Source of the DNA: Hydractinia symbiolongicarpus
Lineage: Eukaryota > Cnidaria > Hydrozoa > Anthoathecata > Hydractiniidae
Assembly (NCBI RefSeq): GCF_029227915.1
Contig: NC_079876.1
Location: 27,627,828 to 27,691,827, forward strand
Reading direction: 5' to 3'
DNA length: 64,000 nucleotides
Both the position numbers and the translations under genes were made by a program. This document shows positions 29,907-40,603 of this stretch, piece by piece. The notes under the pieces are model-generated. The model was not told where the DNA came from, made no database searches, and saw nothing but the letters and a program-made list of their open reading frames with translations. Position 1 is the stretch's first letter. Every line of letters starts with the position of its first letter.

Positions 29907-30415
29907 TTATGATGGAGAGCTTGTATCATTCACCAGTTCACCCTGTTTAGACATCTGCGTATGGTTGATGGTATGGGCAGCTACCAACAGAGGCGCTAAA
30001 AATTTTCCGAATGCTGTATAAACGAGGATTCCAAGCTCAGTCATAGATTCGCGGATGATCAAATCATTTTCCAGATCATTACGGAGAGCCTCTACATCAT
30101 CGATTGGTACAAAATTGCTTATGGTTTTGCTATATAACCCGAGCGCGTGAGTTGACAATGCCTTTGCAATTTTTATTCCTTTCTCATGGAGGTCCTTTTC
30201 AAAAAATTCAGCATGTATTTTGTCAACTGCTTCATCTGGTGCCTTGTCAACAAAACCTTACAGTACAGTACAGTACACTTCTTCGGTAAGAGATGCTGTT
30301 TATTTTTGTGTATTGCATCTTTCAAAACCTGACGTTTGTCGATGGGTTTTGGGCGGTGTTCAAAAGCTTCTGCTGGGGTATCAACTTCATCGAAAATAGC
30401 GGCTAGATTAGACAT
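29907..30415 (-). pseudogene. Polinton conserved protein, frameshift at a pentanucleotide repeat
   Basis: N-terminus MSNLAAIFDEVDTPAEAFEH from ATG 30413-30415, basic region (PKPIDKRQVLKDAIHKNKQH), then a frame change at a TACTG/CAGTA microsatellite (30258-30280). The rest continues in another frame: DKAPDEAVDKIHAEFFEKD, THALGLYSKTISNFVPIDD, LGILVYTAFGKFLAPLLVAA (hydrophobic) to the stop at 29907. Function unknown. Confidence 0.55.
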
Positions 30416-30508
30416 CTTTATTAATAGCTTTCTATACATACAAAAGCAGAACACGATCAATACGTACGGCAGGAGTACAGCGAGACATAGGGATATCTCG
30501 CATAGCAT
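30416..30508 (-). CDS. Tiny hydrophobic N-terminal segment or separate micro-protein
   Basis: ATG at 30506-30508 opens a frame encoding CLAVLLPYVLIVFCFCMY, one transmembrane helix, in frame with the downstream protein starting at 30415. It is either an alternative longer N-terminus of that protein or a ~31-aa protein whose stop was lost. Polintons elsewhere carry a tiny membrane protein of this kind; I cannot decide. Confidence 0.35.
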
Positions 30509-30540
30509 GTTTATTTTTCAAAACAAAACCCTCGTAAGGG

Positions 30541-30597
30541 AACCCTCTGGGTGCTTTGTTGTTTTTGTTGTTGTTGTTGTTTGAACCCAGAGGGTTT
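30541..30597. terminator. Inverted repeat between Polinton gene blocks
   Basis: AACCCTCTGGGT (30541-30552) pairs with ACCCAGAGGGTT (30586-30597), a 12-bp perfect stem with a loop containing (GTT)n/(TTTGTTG). It lies just upstream of the minus-strand block starting at 30508. A terminator or transcript-processing role is inferred. Confidence 0.45.
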
Positions 30598-30599
30598 TT

Positions 30600-31108
30600 G
30601 ATTCTGAGAGTATACCACTCAGAGCCTTTGGTTTTCCATATCCGAGGTGTTTTTCAGTGCTGTCCTGCTTTGCAGGCTTAGTGTATTTGCTCTTTATACT
30701 CTATACAGAATGTCGTGCTTGTACTACGCATTAACGAAACCCACCCTGTAAGTGAGCACTTTCAGAAGCCGTTCCTAGCACTGACATTTAACCGGCATTT
30801 TGGCACAATTTTCCCCGACTGGGACAGTGTGTGGTAGAAACCGGGGCGAGACGGCCGTCTCCAGGTAAGGCATGGTCTCGCCAGCCCATCCGTACCCTTC
30901 AGCCAGGTCTAAGCATGCTACCACAATTTTACTATATATCAAGCTTCGTATATAGCTATTCAGTATCACCTTGAGTATTACCTGTGTGAAAATTCACGCA
31001 TCACCGGTTAGGTCGTTCACGCATCATGTAGAAAACCTCTTGATCATTCAGAAATGTTATCATTTCTGAATGGACGAGGCAAATGAGTTTGTTCTTGTTT
31101 TTACCGAC
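30600..31108. other. Polinton intergenic region with hairpin
   Basis: No gene supported. Holds a perfect 12-bp hairpin (CATTCAGAAATG at 31045-31056, TTAT loop, CATTTCTGAATG at 31061-31072) and a near repeat of TTCACGCATCA (30991-31001 and 31017-31026). It separates the HNH-like gene from the small-protein block. Confidence 0.45.
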
Positions 31109-31669
31109 TCATACTGAAAAGGAGATATATCTACAACCTTTCTTTTGATTCTCCGCGATCCACATTGGATGCATGTTGGTGTAGTGGAGCCTCGCGAGTT
31201 GCACTTCTTCGCTTGGATATTCACCATTATCTCGATACTTGAGTGGTACCTTGTGATTTAGTTCCCACTGTCTCCGGTTGCTCCAGCTCATCCCATCTCT
31301 GAATTGATCTTGGATATGGCCAATGAAAGTGCAGATATTGCATCCAAGGTACTCGGTAGAGGCTATCTCCGTGTCATTGTTTAGAGCAACGCGAATCCTG
31401 GGTAGAATGCGGTGATACTGATACCCAGGAAAATCACAATCCTTGCAGTGTGATTTCTCTTTTTTATGCGGGCATTTGGTACGTTCCCGTGACGTATTAT
31501 GACTATCCAAGCATTTGATACATTGTTTTGTCCGTTGCCCCTTACGCTTGTTGATCTTGAAATTATCAAAAGATAAAGTTTTTTTAGAGTTTGAACATTG
31601 CTTAAACTCCATTTTATTGTTGCTTTTGTGAAGTAGTGCTTCACAAAACTCCGGACAAACGCCCACCAT
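31109..31669 (-). CDS. HNH-like nuclease with N-terminal zinc ribbon
   Basis: 186 aa from ATG 31667-31669; the conserved part starts at a second Met (31612, MEFKQC). The N-terminal Cys cluster (KQCSNSKKTL, TKQCIKCL, KCPH, CKDC) suggests one or two zinc sites. The central block YLGCNICTFIGHIQ...WELNHKVPL has the Cys pair and the E-x-N-H core of an HNH/treble-clef nuclease; the C-terminal NMHPMWIAENQKKG completes the fold pattern seen in nucleases of large DNA viruses. Intact frame. It lies just 8 bp from the polB stop. Confidence 0.6.
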   Translation of the reverse strand: MVGVCPEFCEALLHKSNNKMEFKQCSNSKKTLSFDNFKINKRKGQRTKQCIKCLDSHNTSRERTKCPHKKEKSHCKDCDFPGYQYHRILPRIRVALNNDTEIASTEYLGCNICTFIGHIQDQFRDGMSWSNRRQWELNHKVPLKYRDNGEYPSEEVQLARLHYTNMHPMWIAENQKKGCRYISFSV

Positions 31670-31676
31670 TCTTACA

Positions 31677-31785
31677 TAAGTGGAGAGGTGTGCACGTTAT
31701 CCTCATGTACAACTCTCTTATCATAGAACGCTGATAGACCCAGCTTATTTTGATGATATGTGACCATCTCTTGATTATGTACCGG
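31677..31785 (-). pseudogene. PolB C-terminal tail, cut off by Ginger
   Basis: About 36 codons (HNQEMVTYHQNKLGLSAFYD, then KRVVHEDNVHTSPL and stop) matching the conserved end of Polinton PolB. The rest of the gene starts again at 36534 on the other side of the Ginger insertion. The CCGG copy of the duplication is at 31782-31785. Confidence 0.8.
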
Positions 31786-31965
31786 TGTAGCAGAAAATAA
31801 GTACTCCCTGAAAAAAAGTACTCCCGGAGTACTTATTTCCCGGAAATAAATACTTCCGGAGTACTTTTATCCTGGGAAAAAAGTACTCCCTCTAGGAAAT
31901 AAGTACTCCCCCGATTAAAGCTACGGAGTACTTTTTTCCTAGGAAAAAAGCACTCCCAGAAGAAG
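31786..31965 (+). repeat. Ginger left terminal region: AGTACT-motif array
   Basis: About seven copies of AAGTACTCCC or its complement GGAGTACTT in alternating orientation, interspersed with GGAAATAA/TTATTTCC. The same motif set occupies the right end (36355-36533). Likely transposase binding sites. Confidence 0.75.
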
Positions 31966-32034
31966 ACTCTCCATTGCATGTGTATGAAAAAATTTGAATG
32001 TTTATGTTATTCAAGCTTCTTAATTTTAATCAAC

Positions 32035-33617
32035 ATGTCGACGAATAAGCATGTGAAATTGCAAGATATTAAGAATTATATTAGAAATGGGCAGTACCCT
32101 GCTCATATAAAAAAAAAGGAGACAAAAGTAACTTTAGGAAATCGAGTAAAAACTTTTCAATTGTTGATGGTCATCTGACGTTTAAAGGGACCAGAAGAGT
32201 TATTTTTGAAAATCAAAGAAAGAATGCCATCATTCACGACATACACGAGGGCATCAATGAAACTGTCGAGTCAGTGGCAATGAGTGGTGATAGAGGACGC
32301 GACTCGACCTACCAAAAAGTATCCGAGAGATTTTATTGGCTTGGTATGGTCGATGATGTTAAAAACTATATTCGAACTTGTCAAAAATGCCAAAAACAAG
32401 GGAAAATAGTCAAGAAGATCTCACCTGAACTTCAAAGTATCCATGTCGATTCAAATGTTATGCAACAAGTTGGGGTGGATATATGCAATCTATCCGAAAT
32501 GAATGGCTACAAACACTTGATTGTATTGATTGACTATTTTTCAAAATGGTCAGAAGCCAAACCTGTTCAAGACAAAACTGCCCCAACTGTAGCAAGATTT
32601 TTGTACGAAATGATCTGTCGTCATGGCTGTTTTAAGACACAAATTAACGACCAAGGGAGAGAATTTGTGAACCAAGTATCTGATGCCTTGCTTAAACTGA
32701 CAGGGACAGACCAAAGGGTGACCTCAGCTTACCACCCTCAGGCCAATGGATTGTGCGAACGGCAGAATCGGACTATTAAAGATACGTTAATTAAAGTCTT
32801 GGAAGAAAATCCAGCAAAATGGGTAGATGTTATCGATGGTGTTCTTTTTGCACACCGCGCAAGTATTCACTTTTCGACAAAATTTTCGCCTTTCTTTTTA
32901 CTGTATAATCGACACCCTACTTTACCCATTGACGTAAAGTACGACTTGATCAAGGAACCTGCAGAACTTGGCAAATGTGATGATCCTTTCGACATTGAGT
33001 CATTCAAAGATATCCTAAATTCGAGCTTGAAGCTACGAGAAGTATCACACTGTATTGCAGGGGAAAAAATCGAAAAGGCCCAGAAGAAGCAACAAAGAGA
33101 TTACAATAGACGCCAAAGTCAGCCTGAATCAACCATACCCATTGGCTCACAAGTACTCCTTCAAGATCTGAAACGACAAGATCGAAAGGGTGGGAAATTC
33201 AAATTCAAATGGGTTGGTCCATACACTCTAACATCGATATCAAAAAGAGGCTTATGTGAACTCAGTAATGCAAAAGGGGTTACATTGAAAAAAAAGTATA
33301 ATGTTTCCCTCATAAAACCTTTTTATGCAAGTGAACCGCAAAAGTTTGAAGATACCAGTAAACCGCAAGAGTCTGGAGACGAAGGTCAACCGCAAGAGTC
33401 TGGAGACGAAGGTGAACTGCAAGAGTCTGGAGACGAGGGTGAACCGCACGAAGGTGGACCGCAAGAGTCTGGAGACGAAGGTAAACCGCAAGAGTCTGGA
33501 GACGAAGGTAAATCGTTCGGAGGTGAACCAGAAGCTGAAACAACCCACACCAATCTCAGTTCACGTAAAAACAGAAAAATTATTTTGATCTTCTTCCCAC
33601 TGAGATCGTCGTCTTGA
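32035..33617 (+). pseudogene. Ginger transposase (integrase-like), one frameshift
   Basis: First part from ATG 32035 (MSTNKHVKLQDIKNYIRN) shifts frame at ~32150. The main frame continues from ~32150 through the annotated open part 32274-33617. Zinc-binding region IHDIHEG...YIRTCQKCQKQ (one His of H2C2 replaced by Asp in GDRGRD). Catalytic core VGVDICN (Asp), INDQGREF (Asp), NGLCERQNRT (Glu): complete D,D,E triad. GPY/F-like module GPYTLTSISKRGLCELS follows near 33215. The C-terminal tail has five ~27-bp repeats encoding PQESGDEG (33360-33520). Confidence 0.88.
33360..33520 (+). repeat. 27-bp coding tandem repeat in Ginger C-terminus
   Basis: Five near-identical units of CCGCAAGAGTCTGGAGACGA plus linker, one partial (CCGCACGAAGGTGGA), coding for an acidic PQESGDEG repeat. 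Copies are nearly identical, which suggests recent expansion. Confidence 0.85.
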
Positions 33618-33949
33618 TTTTAGAATATTCAATTAAACATGATTTTGGTGCTTTCAAATCCATTGCAAATACTTGTTTCAGATTTCGAACAATCATCCAA
33701 CCAAGAAGAAGTAGCCTCTTGCCATCCGTCTACCTGAATTTCTACAGTGATTTTCTGGAAAAGCAACCATTCTATGGAAACAAAGTGAAAGTGAGTGTAA
33801 TCAAACTTTCTCGACATTTTGGTTCAGGAAGTGGCACGATCGATGATGTCTGTAAAGCAATCTCACACAAAAATTGGAAATCGGCTTGGTTGATTCTTGA
33901 GAAGCAAAAGCACAGCTGGTTTCTAATTGATCGTGTCTTTTGGAGATAA
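33555..33949 (+). pseudogene. F-box-like segment of Ginger second region
   Basis: Overlapping the transposase end in another frame: NYFDLLPTEIVVLILEYS followed by AFKSIANTCFRFRTII fits an F-box (LP.E....IL......L......C..F). It continues to 33949 (FYGNKVKVSVIKLSRHFGSG). F-boxes link substrates to SCF ubiquitin ligases. The match is by pattern only, and the relation to the transposase frame (fusion or separate ORF) is unclear. Confidence 0.45.
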
Positions 33950-34018
33950 TCGTTTCCCAAAACAAGCCAGTTACCCGAAACCGAATCAAACGAGTGGCTT
34001 CGTAACCGTCTCTATATC

Positions 34019-34285
34019 TTGAAACAAAAAGATAAGGATATCTTGATCTCTAAAGATAGTTGGTTGAACGACAACCTAATGGATGCGGCTCAAAAGCTGA
34101 TTTGTCAAGAAATCGGAACCCCTCTGACGTTCCAGACAGTCCTGAATTCCCAAAAGAAAGATGTTGAGCCATATGAAGCCGTTAACCAAGAGCACATCCA
34201 ACTACTTCATGATGGTCGCAATCACTGGATCCTCAGCTTTTGCTCTAATGGTCGCAATGGTATATTTGTTGATTATTTTTCTTGA
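34019..34285 (+). pseudogene. Ulp1-like cysteine protease fragment
   Basis: WLNDNLMDAAQKLICQEIG and VNQEHIQLLHDGRNHWILS: the entry helix and the catalytic His strand (GRNHW) of Ulp1/SENP-type proteases found in many cnidarian transposons. The protein ends shortly after (GIFVDYFS); the catalytic Asp and Cys regions are absent, so it is truncated. Ginger1 elements are known to carry Ulp1-like domains. Confidence 0.65.
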
Positions 34286-34519
34286 TTGAATTTTTTCTTT
34301 TCTTCATTACCTTTTATAGTTTTATAGTTTTATAGCTAGAGAGACTTTTATTTGGTTTTGGTTTATTGCAATCTTTGAGAACAGGAACTACACATTTTCG
34401 AATTGATTAACAAAACAAAAAATAATTTCTATTTCGTTTTTCTATTTTAAACGATAAGGCTAATCATATATAAATTACGGTACGTTTCATTCGTTAGATT
34501 TGTTGTATTATTTTATACT
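34286..34519. other. Non-coding Ginger interior
   Basis: AT-rich, with a short TTTTATAG triplication at ~34310-34337. No gene seen. Confidence 0.5.
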
Positions 34520-35255
34520 AGTCGATAAAGCCCGTTGAAAAATCCACTTAGGCAGGAGGACAATGTAAAAATTGATTATTTTAGACTTTTTGCTGACGTC
34601 AACAGTGCAGATACAAAAAAGAATTAGCGAAGTTTAGTTTATTGGTTGCCTGTAATGTGTAGAGGCTAAAACCCTCATGAGAAAAATGTATAGGATCATG
34701 GGTTTTCGACGAACGTATAAGGAAATATAAGGGTTTGAAAATTTGGCTGATGTCAGCAAAGACCCGCAATCACACATAAAAATTTTTTCCAGAATTTTAT
34801 ATATCTAATGTCTTCATTGTATAGATCTTGAAAAGCTGATCAAGAAAATGTATAGGATTATGTACTTTTGACAAACAGTTTCAGAGATATTAAGGTTTGA
34901 AGATTTTTTGATGACGTCATCAACCCGTCTATTCCGAAACGGATTCGGGGACCCAGGTTTGGGAAAATAACCCAAATTGGTCCTAGGTGGTCCCTAGTTA
35001 CCCACGCAGTGAAAAATCATTGACGTCACCACCTCGTTTCCTAGTTATTTGGCCTCAAAGTTTTAGGTGCACTGTGATGGCTTCATTAATTTAATATAGG
35101 ATATTGACGTTAAAGTAGTGTTATTTTCGTCGCGCCGTAACGTCAGAAAATTTGACATATTAGAGTTGCATTTTTCGGCAACATCAAAGGAAAATGAAGA
35201 CATCCACTTTGCCTGTCACAGACACACAGACACACTTAGCGTATTATTATATAGA
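34520..35255 (-). mobile_element. Small non-autonomous Helitron inside Ginger
   Basis: Minus strand: starts TCTATATAATAATACGC (35255), includes a GTGTCTGTG run, and ends with hairpin-like GTGGATTTTTCAAC and CTAG (34520-34523), flanked by A and T. Same family as the elements at 44.2-45.6 kb. Interior has repeated blocks with ATGTATAGGAT and TGACGTCA-like sites. No coding capacity. Confidence 0.8.
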
Positions 35256-36354
35256 TGTTTTTTACTTACCTTAACTTACCATTTTTTGATTGAAATGAAG
35301 GCTAAAATGCCAAAATTTACTTACGCTTTTAGATACCGAAAAACACCCCTTTTTGAGCTAAAGAGCAACAATTGAAAAAGAGTAAGATTTGATTGTAAAT
35401 TTCCCTTTTTTATCTGACTTTAGTTTTGATTTTTTTCGCAACTTGTTTGATTTTTACACTGCGAAATTTTAACAATTATTATGCATTAAAGTAGTTTTTA
35501 TTTCGTTTTTCTTTTATTCTTTATCTTTATTATGTTGAGTTTTTGTGATGTCGGATAACACTAATCATTCTTCACAGAAAACATTTTTCTCTTTTTTCAT
35601 TCTTTCATTTCCCATAATGATTTTGCCATCAATTAAATACTTTCGTCACAAACAAGTTTATGGCAAAAAAAAAACAAGACGACTGAAAAGTCGAAAATTT
35701 CGCTAGAAATTAATAATGACGGCTTATATTCGATCAAAAGTTATCGCAAATTGTTCTCCCAGTACCAAAACTTCCCAAATCGTGACGTCATCAAAAAAAT
35801 TTCGAATTTTTTTTTACATCACGTGTTACCTTTCATAACAAAGATCCTTTGTGCAAAATTTCATGCGAATCGGTTCATCCAATCAAAAGTTATCGCGAAT
35901 TGTTCTCCCAGTACCAAAACTTCCCAAATCGTGACGTCATCAAAAAAATTTCGAAATATTTTTACATCACGTGATAGCTTTCATAACAATTCATAATTAT
36001 TGTCAAAACTATACTTCAAGGTTCAGTTTACCCTCGTACTTAGGGATCGTTCACATATGACGGCAGCCTTCATAGGGGAGGGGGGTCTAAAAGTCTGACA
36101 AAATCTGACTTAAGAGGGGGAATCCATTTTCGCGGTCAAAAAATAAAATCAGAAAAATTGCATTTTGCGTGAGCTAATTTTCCTGGTTTTGACCTATTGG
36201 GGACGAGTTTCTTTTATTTTCCTAGGGGTTTGTGAAGAATTTTCAAGAACTTTTCAAAATAATATACTTCGCTGGTTCAAATCTTGGCAAAGAAAACCCG
36301 CAAATAAGCGAAAATTAATTCCCTCAATTTCTATTTCATGTCTTAAGCGTGCTT
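35256..36354. other. Ginger non-coding interior with a ~149-bp tandem pair
   Basis: No gene supported. At ~35733-35990 a unit starting ATCAAAAGTTATCGC and containing GTGACGTCATCAAAAAAATT is present twice with ~149-bp spacing. The rest is AT-rich; 36000-36350 has a short purine-rich patch (GGGGAGGGGGG at ~36076). Confidence 0.6.
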
Positions 36355-36533
36355 ATTTCCTAGGAAATTTATACTCCCGGAAGTACTTATTTCCCGAAGG
36401 AGTCTTTATTTCCTATACTAAGAGTACTCCCGGGAGTATCAATTTCCTGGGAAATATATACTTGGGAGTACTTTTTTCCCGGAAATAAATACTGGGGAGT
36501 ACTTTTTTAGGGGAGTACTTATTTTCCGCGACA
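36355..36533 (-). repeat. Ginger right terminal region: AGTACT-motif array
   Basis: Repeated GGAGTACTT/AAGTACTCC in both orientations, ending TTATTTTCCGCGACA. It pairs with the left end over the outer ~25 bp and shares the motif content further in. Confidence 0.75.
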
Positions 36534-39500
36534 CCGGGAAGCCTACGTTTTTTGCAATATCCAAATCTCCCTTCAGTGCTCCCATATATCTCAACCATGT
36601 CACTTCATTCTGCCTTTTAGACATTCCTTTACATGAAAATTTCGTGCCGTATTTACCTTCGACGAAGTAGCACTTGGCTGTCAGCGCTATCATTCTGGAT
36701 CCGATGAATTCTTCTTTGAACAAACCTCCGGTTCGGCTCGAGTGCTTGTCAGTAACGAGCCAATGAGCTACATTCTTATCGTACTGCTCGAGTAATTCGG
36801 GACGAACAACATTACGTAGGTTATCTCCAGATATGGCAAAATACGCGGAGTCGGTGTCCATATAAATGTACTCAAAATCTCGGCGATCTACGTACTTGTC
36901 GAGAAAATTATAGTAAAATTCAAGCATCCGCAATTTAGCTAATTGATATACTAGGATTCCACATTGATACGCCCTATTTATGGAAACGCCTTGTTTAAGC
37001 CGCCTTACTTCGTACGCGTCTCCAATTTCTTCAAGATCCTCCAAGTAAGGGCTTCTCATTGCTGCATCTACTACCTTTTCATCCTTGTGGTATTGTTATG
37101 TCTCGCCAGGTCTTCTATCATTTTTCCATAGAAGCTATTACCTTTCAATTTTGCTGTATCGTCCGCAATACGTTTATCAGTGTTCTTATCAGCTTGGCGC
37201 CGCGCATCCGCGATTTCTTCCGGGAACCATGCGAATGGTTTACCGCGTTTGTATTTGAGTATTTGATAGCAAGCCGTAATATTTAAACCATGCTCCAGGT
37301 ACCATTTAAGCAGGTCAGTACAAAGCAGGATCTTATCAGATCTCATCACTCCCAACAGCTTTTTAGTGCCCGGTATACGTTTTCGCCTTGTCTTGTTTAA
37401 ATAATTGTGCATATGCTGCGGAATTTGATTGTCAGCGATCTCTCTAACCACAAATAACGGTGACATCTCACTAAATTTGTCGTACAACTCAGTAGGCACC
37501 TCAATATCAACTTGAGCAAACCCGAAAAGCGATCCATCACAAATGTCTCGCACCAGATCATCTATCTTTTCAGCAGGGTCTGCCATTTTTATTAGCTTCT
37601 CCTTACCACAAGGGAAGTCCTGCAGCAGGGTGCTTGGGTAGAGCATATTGGCGTCATACCCGAGTATCGTCTTGCACTTTTTTGGGTCGGTATAAATATG
37701 TGAGCGAATACCCGTCACATCACTCTCATGATACCTGCAAAATACGATCGCGAAACCACCTACCATGCCTGTTTGGAGGAGTTCATAGGCCTCGTTCTTT
37801 GCACACTGCGTACAATCTTTTTGAACCTGTTTACAATCCTCGCATCGGGCTTTGGTGCAACGAGCCTCACATTTATGCTTACAGGGATCCCCTGGGGCAT
37901 AAAGATTTATATCATGGTTCAACCGCAGATACTTGTTCAGAACGTAGCGCATCGACACACCTGGAATGCTCACGGCATCCTTCAAAATGTCAATGTCATC
38001 CTCGTAGTATGTATTGCGGGTCTTGTCGACGGCCTCGATAAATGGTATTACGTCCGCCATATCGTATTCGGCTGACCAATCCAGCGTCGTCACGCATTCT
38101 CTTTAAAAAAACTCATCCCGGAAATCCTGATAATCTTCGGGTGATAGGGAGTTTTTACCACTGAGAGTGCTATAAAATGCCTCATGATCGACTGGGCCCA
38201 TATGGTTCAACTTTTCGTAGCTTTTTAAACACTCGCACGGAAACACTAATTTTTTGAGATTGCAATCCAGCGATTTGCACCATTTTTCATAACTCAGGCC
38301 TGGTGCGAGGAAATTCTTAATATCGATAAATTTGAACTTTAAAGTGGTTAGAAACATATAATCGTTGTCTTTTTTCGCCACTTTGATATTATCATCATCC
38401 GCAATTTGTTCGACAAAATACCGCTTTATCATGTTGGTATCGTACTTGCCACTATTGAAACCTATCACCGTCACTTGATTTACCCATTCGTGCCAAGCAT
38501 TTTGAGTTTGTTCCGGGAGCATATCGAAATCATCCGGCTTGGGATATATACGTTCGACTTCTTGGACAATACGGATCTGTCTCTGCTCTAGTTGCTCAAA
38601 AATTTTTTGCACAAGCACCTTTGGGTCTTCGTTCATGATGAAGGTAGGATGTTCCTGCAGACTATCGTGTATTGCTACGCTGACGGGTATATGCTCGGAG
38701 ATATATGTCAAATCAAACGTTTGCTGCTGGTTCAATGGTGCAAGGAGAGCCTCAAAATCAAATACAATAAAATGGGGACATGCTCGAAATTCTTTCTTGA
38801 ATACCCTCTTAACCTTTGGAGGATTTTCACACTCCCATGCAGTGACAAGATTGTACCCCAGCCCCCGAATGTGGTCCTCTTTGAATTTGGTACGTTTGAA
38901 ATTATTTTTATCTGCGTTGGTTAGCTGTGGTTGACATGGGCATCCATGCCATTTACAGCCGTGGTATTCGTATACTGTTTTTGTCTGAGGATCATACCCA
39001 TCTACCCTATAAATTTCCTTACTACCCTCACGTATCACACGCTCTCCCCCATGCCCGCAAAGAGCATGATGTATATGTCTACCTGTTTGCTCTGACATGG
39101 CCTCAAGCCATTGACAACGCGCGTAACTGAAACCTTTATCGGGGTAGAATACCCTCTCCGAGCTACTCTGCATCCGTTCGATCTTTTCACCTCTGCAAAT
39201 GATCTTGGTCTTGATACCTTCGCATTTGTTATTCTTGTGTCGTGTGAGGTTCTCCGATCTAGTAAATCTTTGTGTGCAAGGATCGCATTCCCAATGCTGC
39301 GTTAGGACCTCCATTTTCTTGATATAAAAACAGTGACCACCTAACATACCAATATTGATCGTGTATAAGTCTTTTTTGTATTGGCCTTGTCCATATACGA
39401 GACGCCATGGGGCCTTATCGTTGTTTATTTTTGGTTCAAACACTCTTATGTTAATTTTGAATTTTTTGGCGATACCCTCCAAATCCACGAGCCTCGTGGC

Positions 39501-40515
39501 ACGTACCTCTTCCCTCTTTAATTTAGGTTTGTCATAGTATTCACGAGCTAATTTTAGGGCCGTTTTTGTGAGGAACTCTGTCCCTCCTTTTACATCCGCT
39601 CACTCCCTTACAGCTAAGCATCTCCAAAAGAATAGATTGTCCGTTCTAGCATCTTCATCGTCCATGGCATAGATACAGCCAATCAGGTAGGGGTGCACAT
39701 CCAAGTAGGGGTTCCCTTGTAGAAATTATCTTGATCTGTACATGCTTGAATATTATTTTACCTTCATATGCACCTGGTGTTTCAATAGTTCTATCGGGTG
39801 GCAAGTAGGCTTTCGTCCAAAACTCCGCATCTTCCAAATCAAGGCGTTTCATCTCACATTGTTCTATGAAGGCTTCGATTTCGGCCATACTTGATATTGA
39901 CCCGGAACTCTTGGTTTTGTGATAATTGGCCACATCGCCACCACCTCGGTAAATATCGCAGCGAAATGAGTATATCACCTTCACACGCATGTCTACGTGT
40001 GGTGTGATTTTTCGCATGATGGCCTCCGTCAATGGTTGGTTAATGGTATTACTAAGTCGCCATGTTTTGATTCGATTTCCTTCTTCAAACATTTCACCGT
40101 CATCATCATCCCTCGCTTTTTCTTCAACTTCACCCTTCAACGTATTTTTTGTACCGTTGTAGAGTGAAAGGATACGATTTTTTATCGATTTAAAGGCTTC
40201 ATGTACCGGTTTCTTAATACCCTCCGGTACATACGATAATAGCCAGACCGACCATTCTCGCAGCTTGCTCTTAACTACAGGACGTGTCCTTTTCATCTCC
40301 TGATGTTCCAACATGTTCATTGCCTCGAGCGTGGGTACGTGTGGCTCGATCTTACTCCTAATAGGTCGGGATCTGGTCATCTCTTGTTGCTCAAAGATAT
40401 CCATAGCTTGTGATGAAAATGGGGTAGGAGCGGGTCCTGGAGCATTCTTTAACAAAGCAACGAGGTCCGCTTTACGTTTACGAGAATAGCCCGTATTCTC
40501 CTCGGGTTTTCGCAA
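36534..40515 (-). pseudogene. Polinton DNA polymerase B, frameshifted
   Basis: N-terminal region from 40515 (SAP-like GYSRKRKADLVALLKN; basic and acidic stretches; LPDWL near 39670), frame changes and a stop at ~39600 around DNLFFWRCLAV. Frame 39488-38103: C2H2-like finger CDPCTQRF...H, YEYHGCKWHGCPC, exonuclease motifs FIVFDFEA (~38755) and GFNSGKYDT (~38450). Then 38093-37071 with YDANMLYPS (motif A) and KGNSFYGKM (motif B), and 37059-36539 with YMDTDSAYF (motif C) and KFSCKGMSKRQ. All catalytic motifs survive, but frames break near 39650, 39600, 38100 and 37070, and Ginger cuts the C-terminus. It would replicate the element by protein priming. Confidence 0.9.
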
Positions 40516-40603
40516 TGACGTGTAATTGCTTTACAGTATATGAATTCATATTTATTTATATACAGACCCCAACCAAAACATTATGCACATCATTTGAATA
40601 ATT
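40516..40603. other. Polinton right subterminal spacer
   Basis: Short AT-rich spacer between the polB start codon and the right inverted repeat; probable polB promoter region. No specific motif recognised. Confidence 0.4.

Larger units (their letters stand above)
31786..36533 (+). mobile_element. Ginger1-type DNA transposon inserted in polB, CCGG duplication
   Basis: 4,748 bp with inverted termini TGT(A/C)GC(A/G)GAAAATAAGTACTCCC, flanked by CCGG at 31782-31785 and 36534-36537. Removing it with one CCGG restores the polB frame across the site. It contains a gypsy-integrase-like transposase, an F-box-like segment and an Ulp1-like protease segment, then non-coding sequence with a small Helitron. 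The TGT terminus and 4-bp duplication agree with the Ginger1 family, which derives from retrotransposon integrases. Confidence 0.9.

Noticed and set aside
33252-33588. Three repetitive frames over the Ginger C-terminus
   Set aside because: Shadows of the 27-bp coding repeat; the transposase frame explains them.
32274-33617. Calling the integrase part of a gypsy retrotransposon
   Set aside because: No LTRs, RT or RNase H; inverted termini with CCGG duplication and polB restoration show a DNA transposon (Ginger).
37634-39537. Plus-strand frames over the polymerase gene
   Set aside because: Antisense to PolB with its motifs on the minus strand; no domain on the plus strand.
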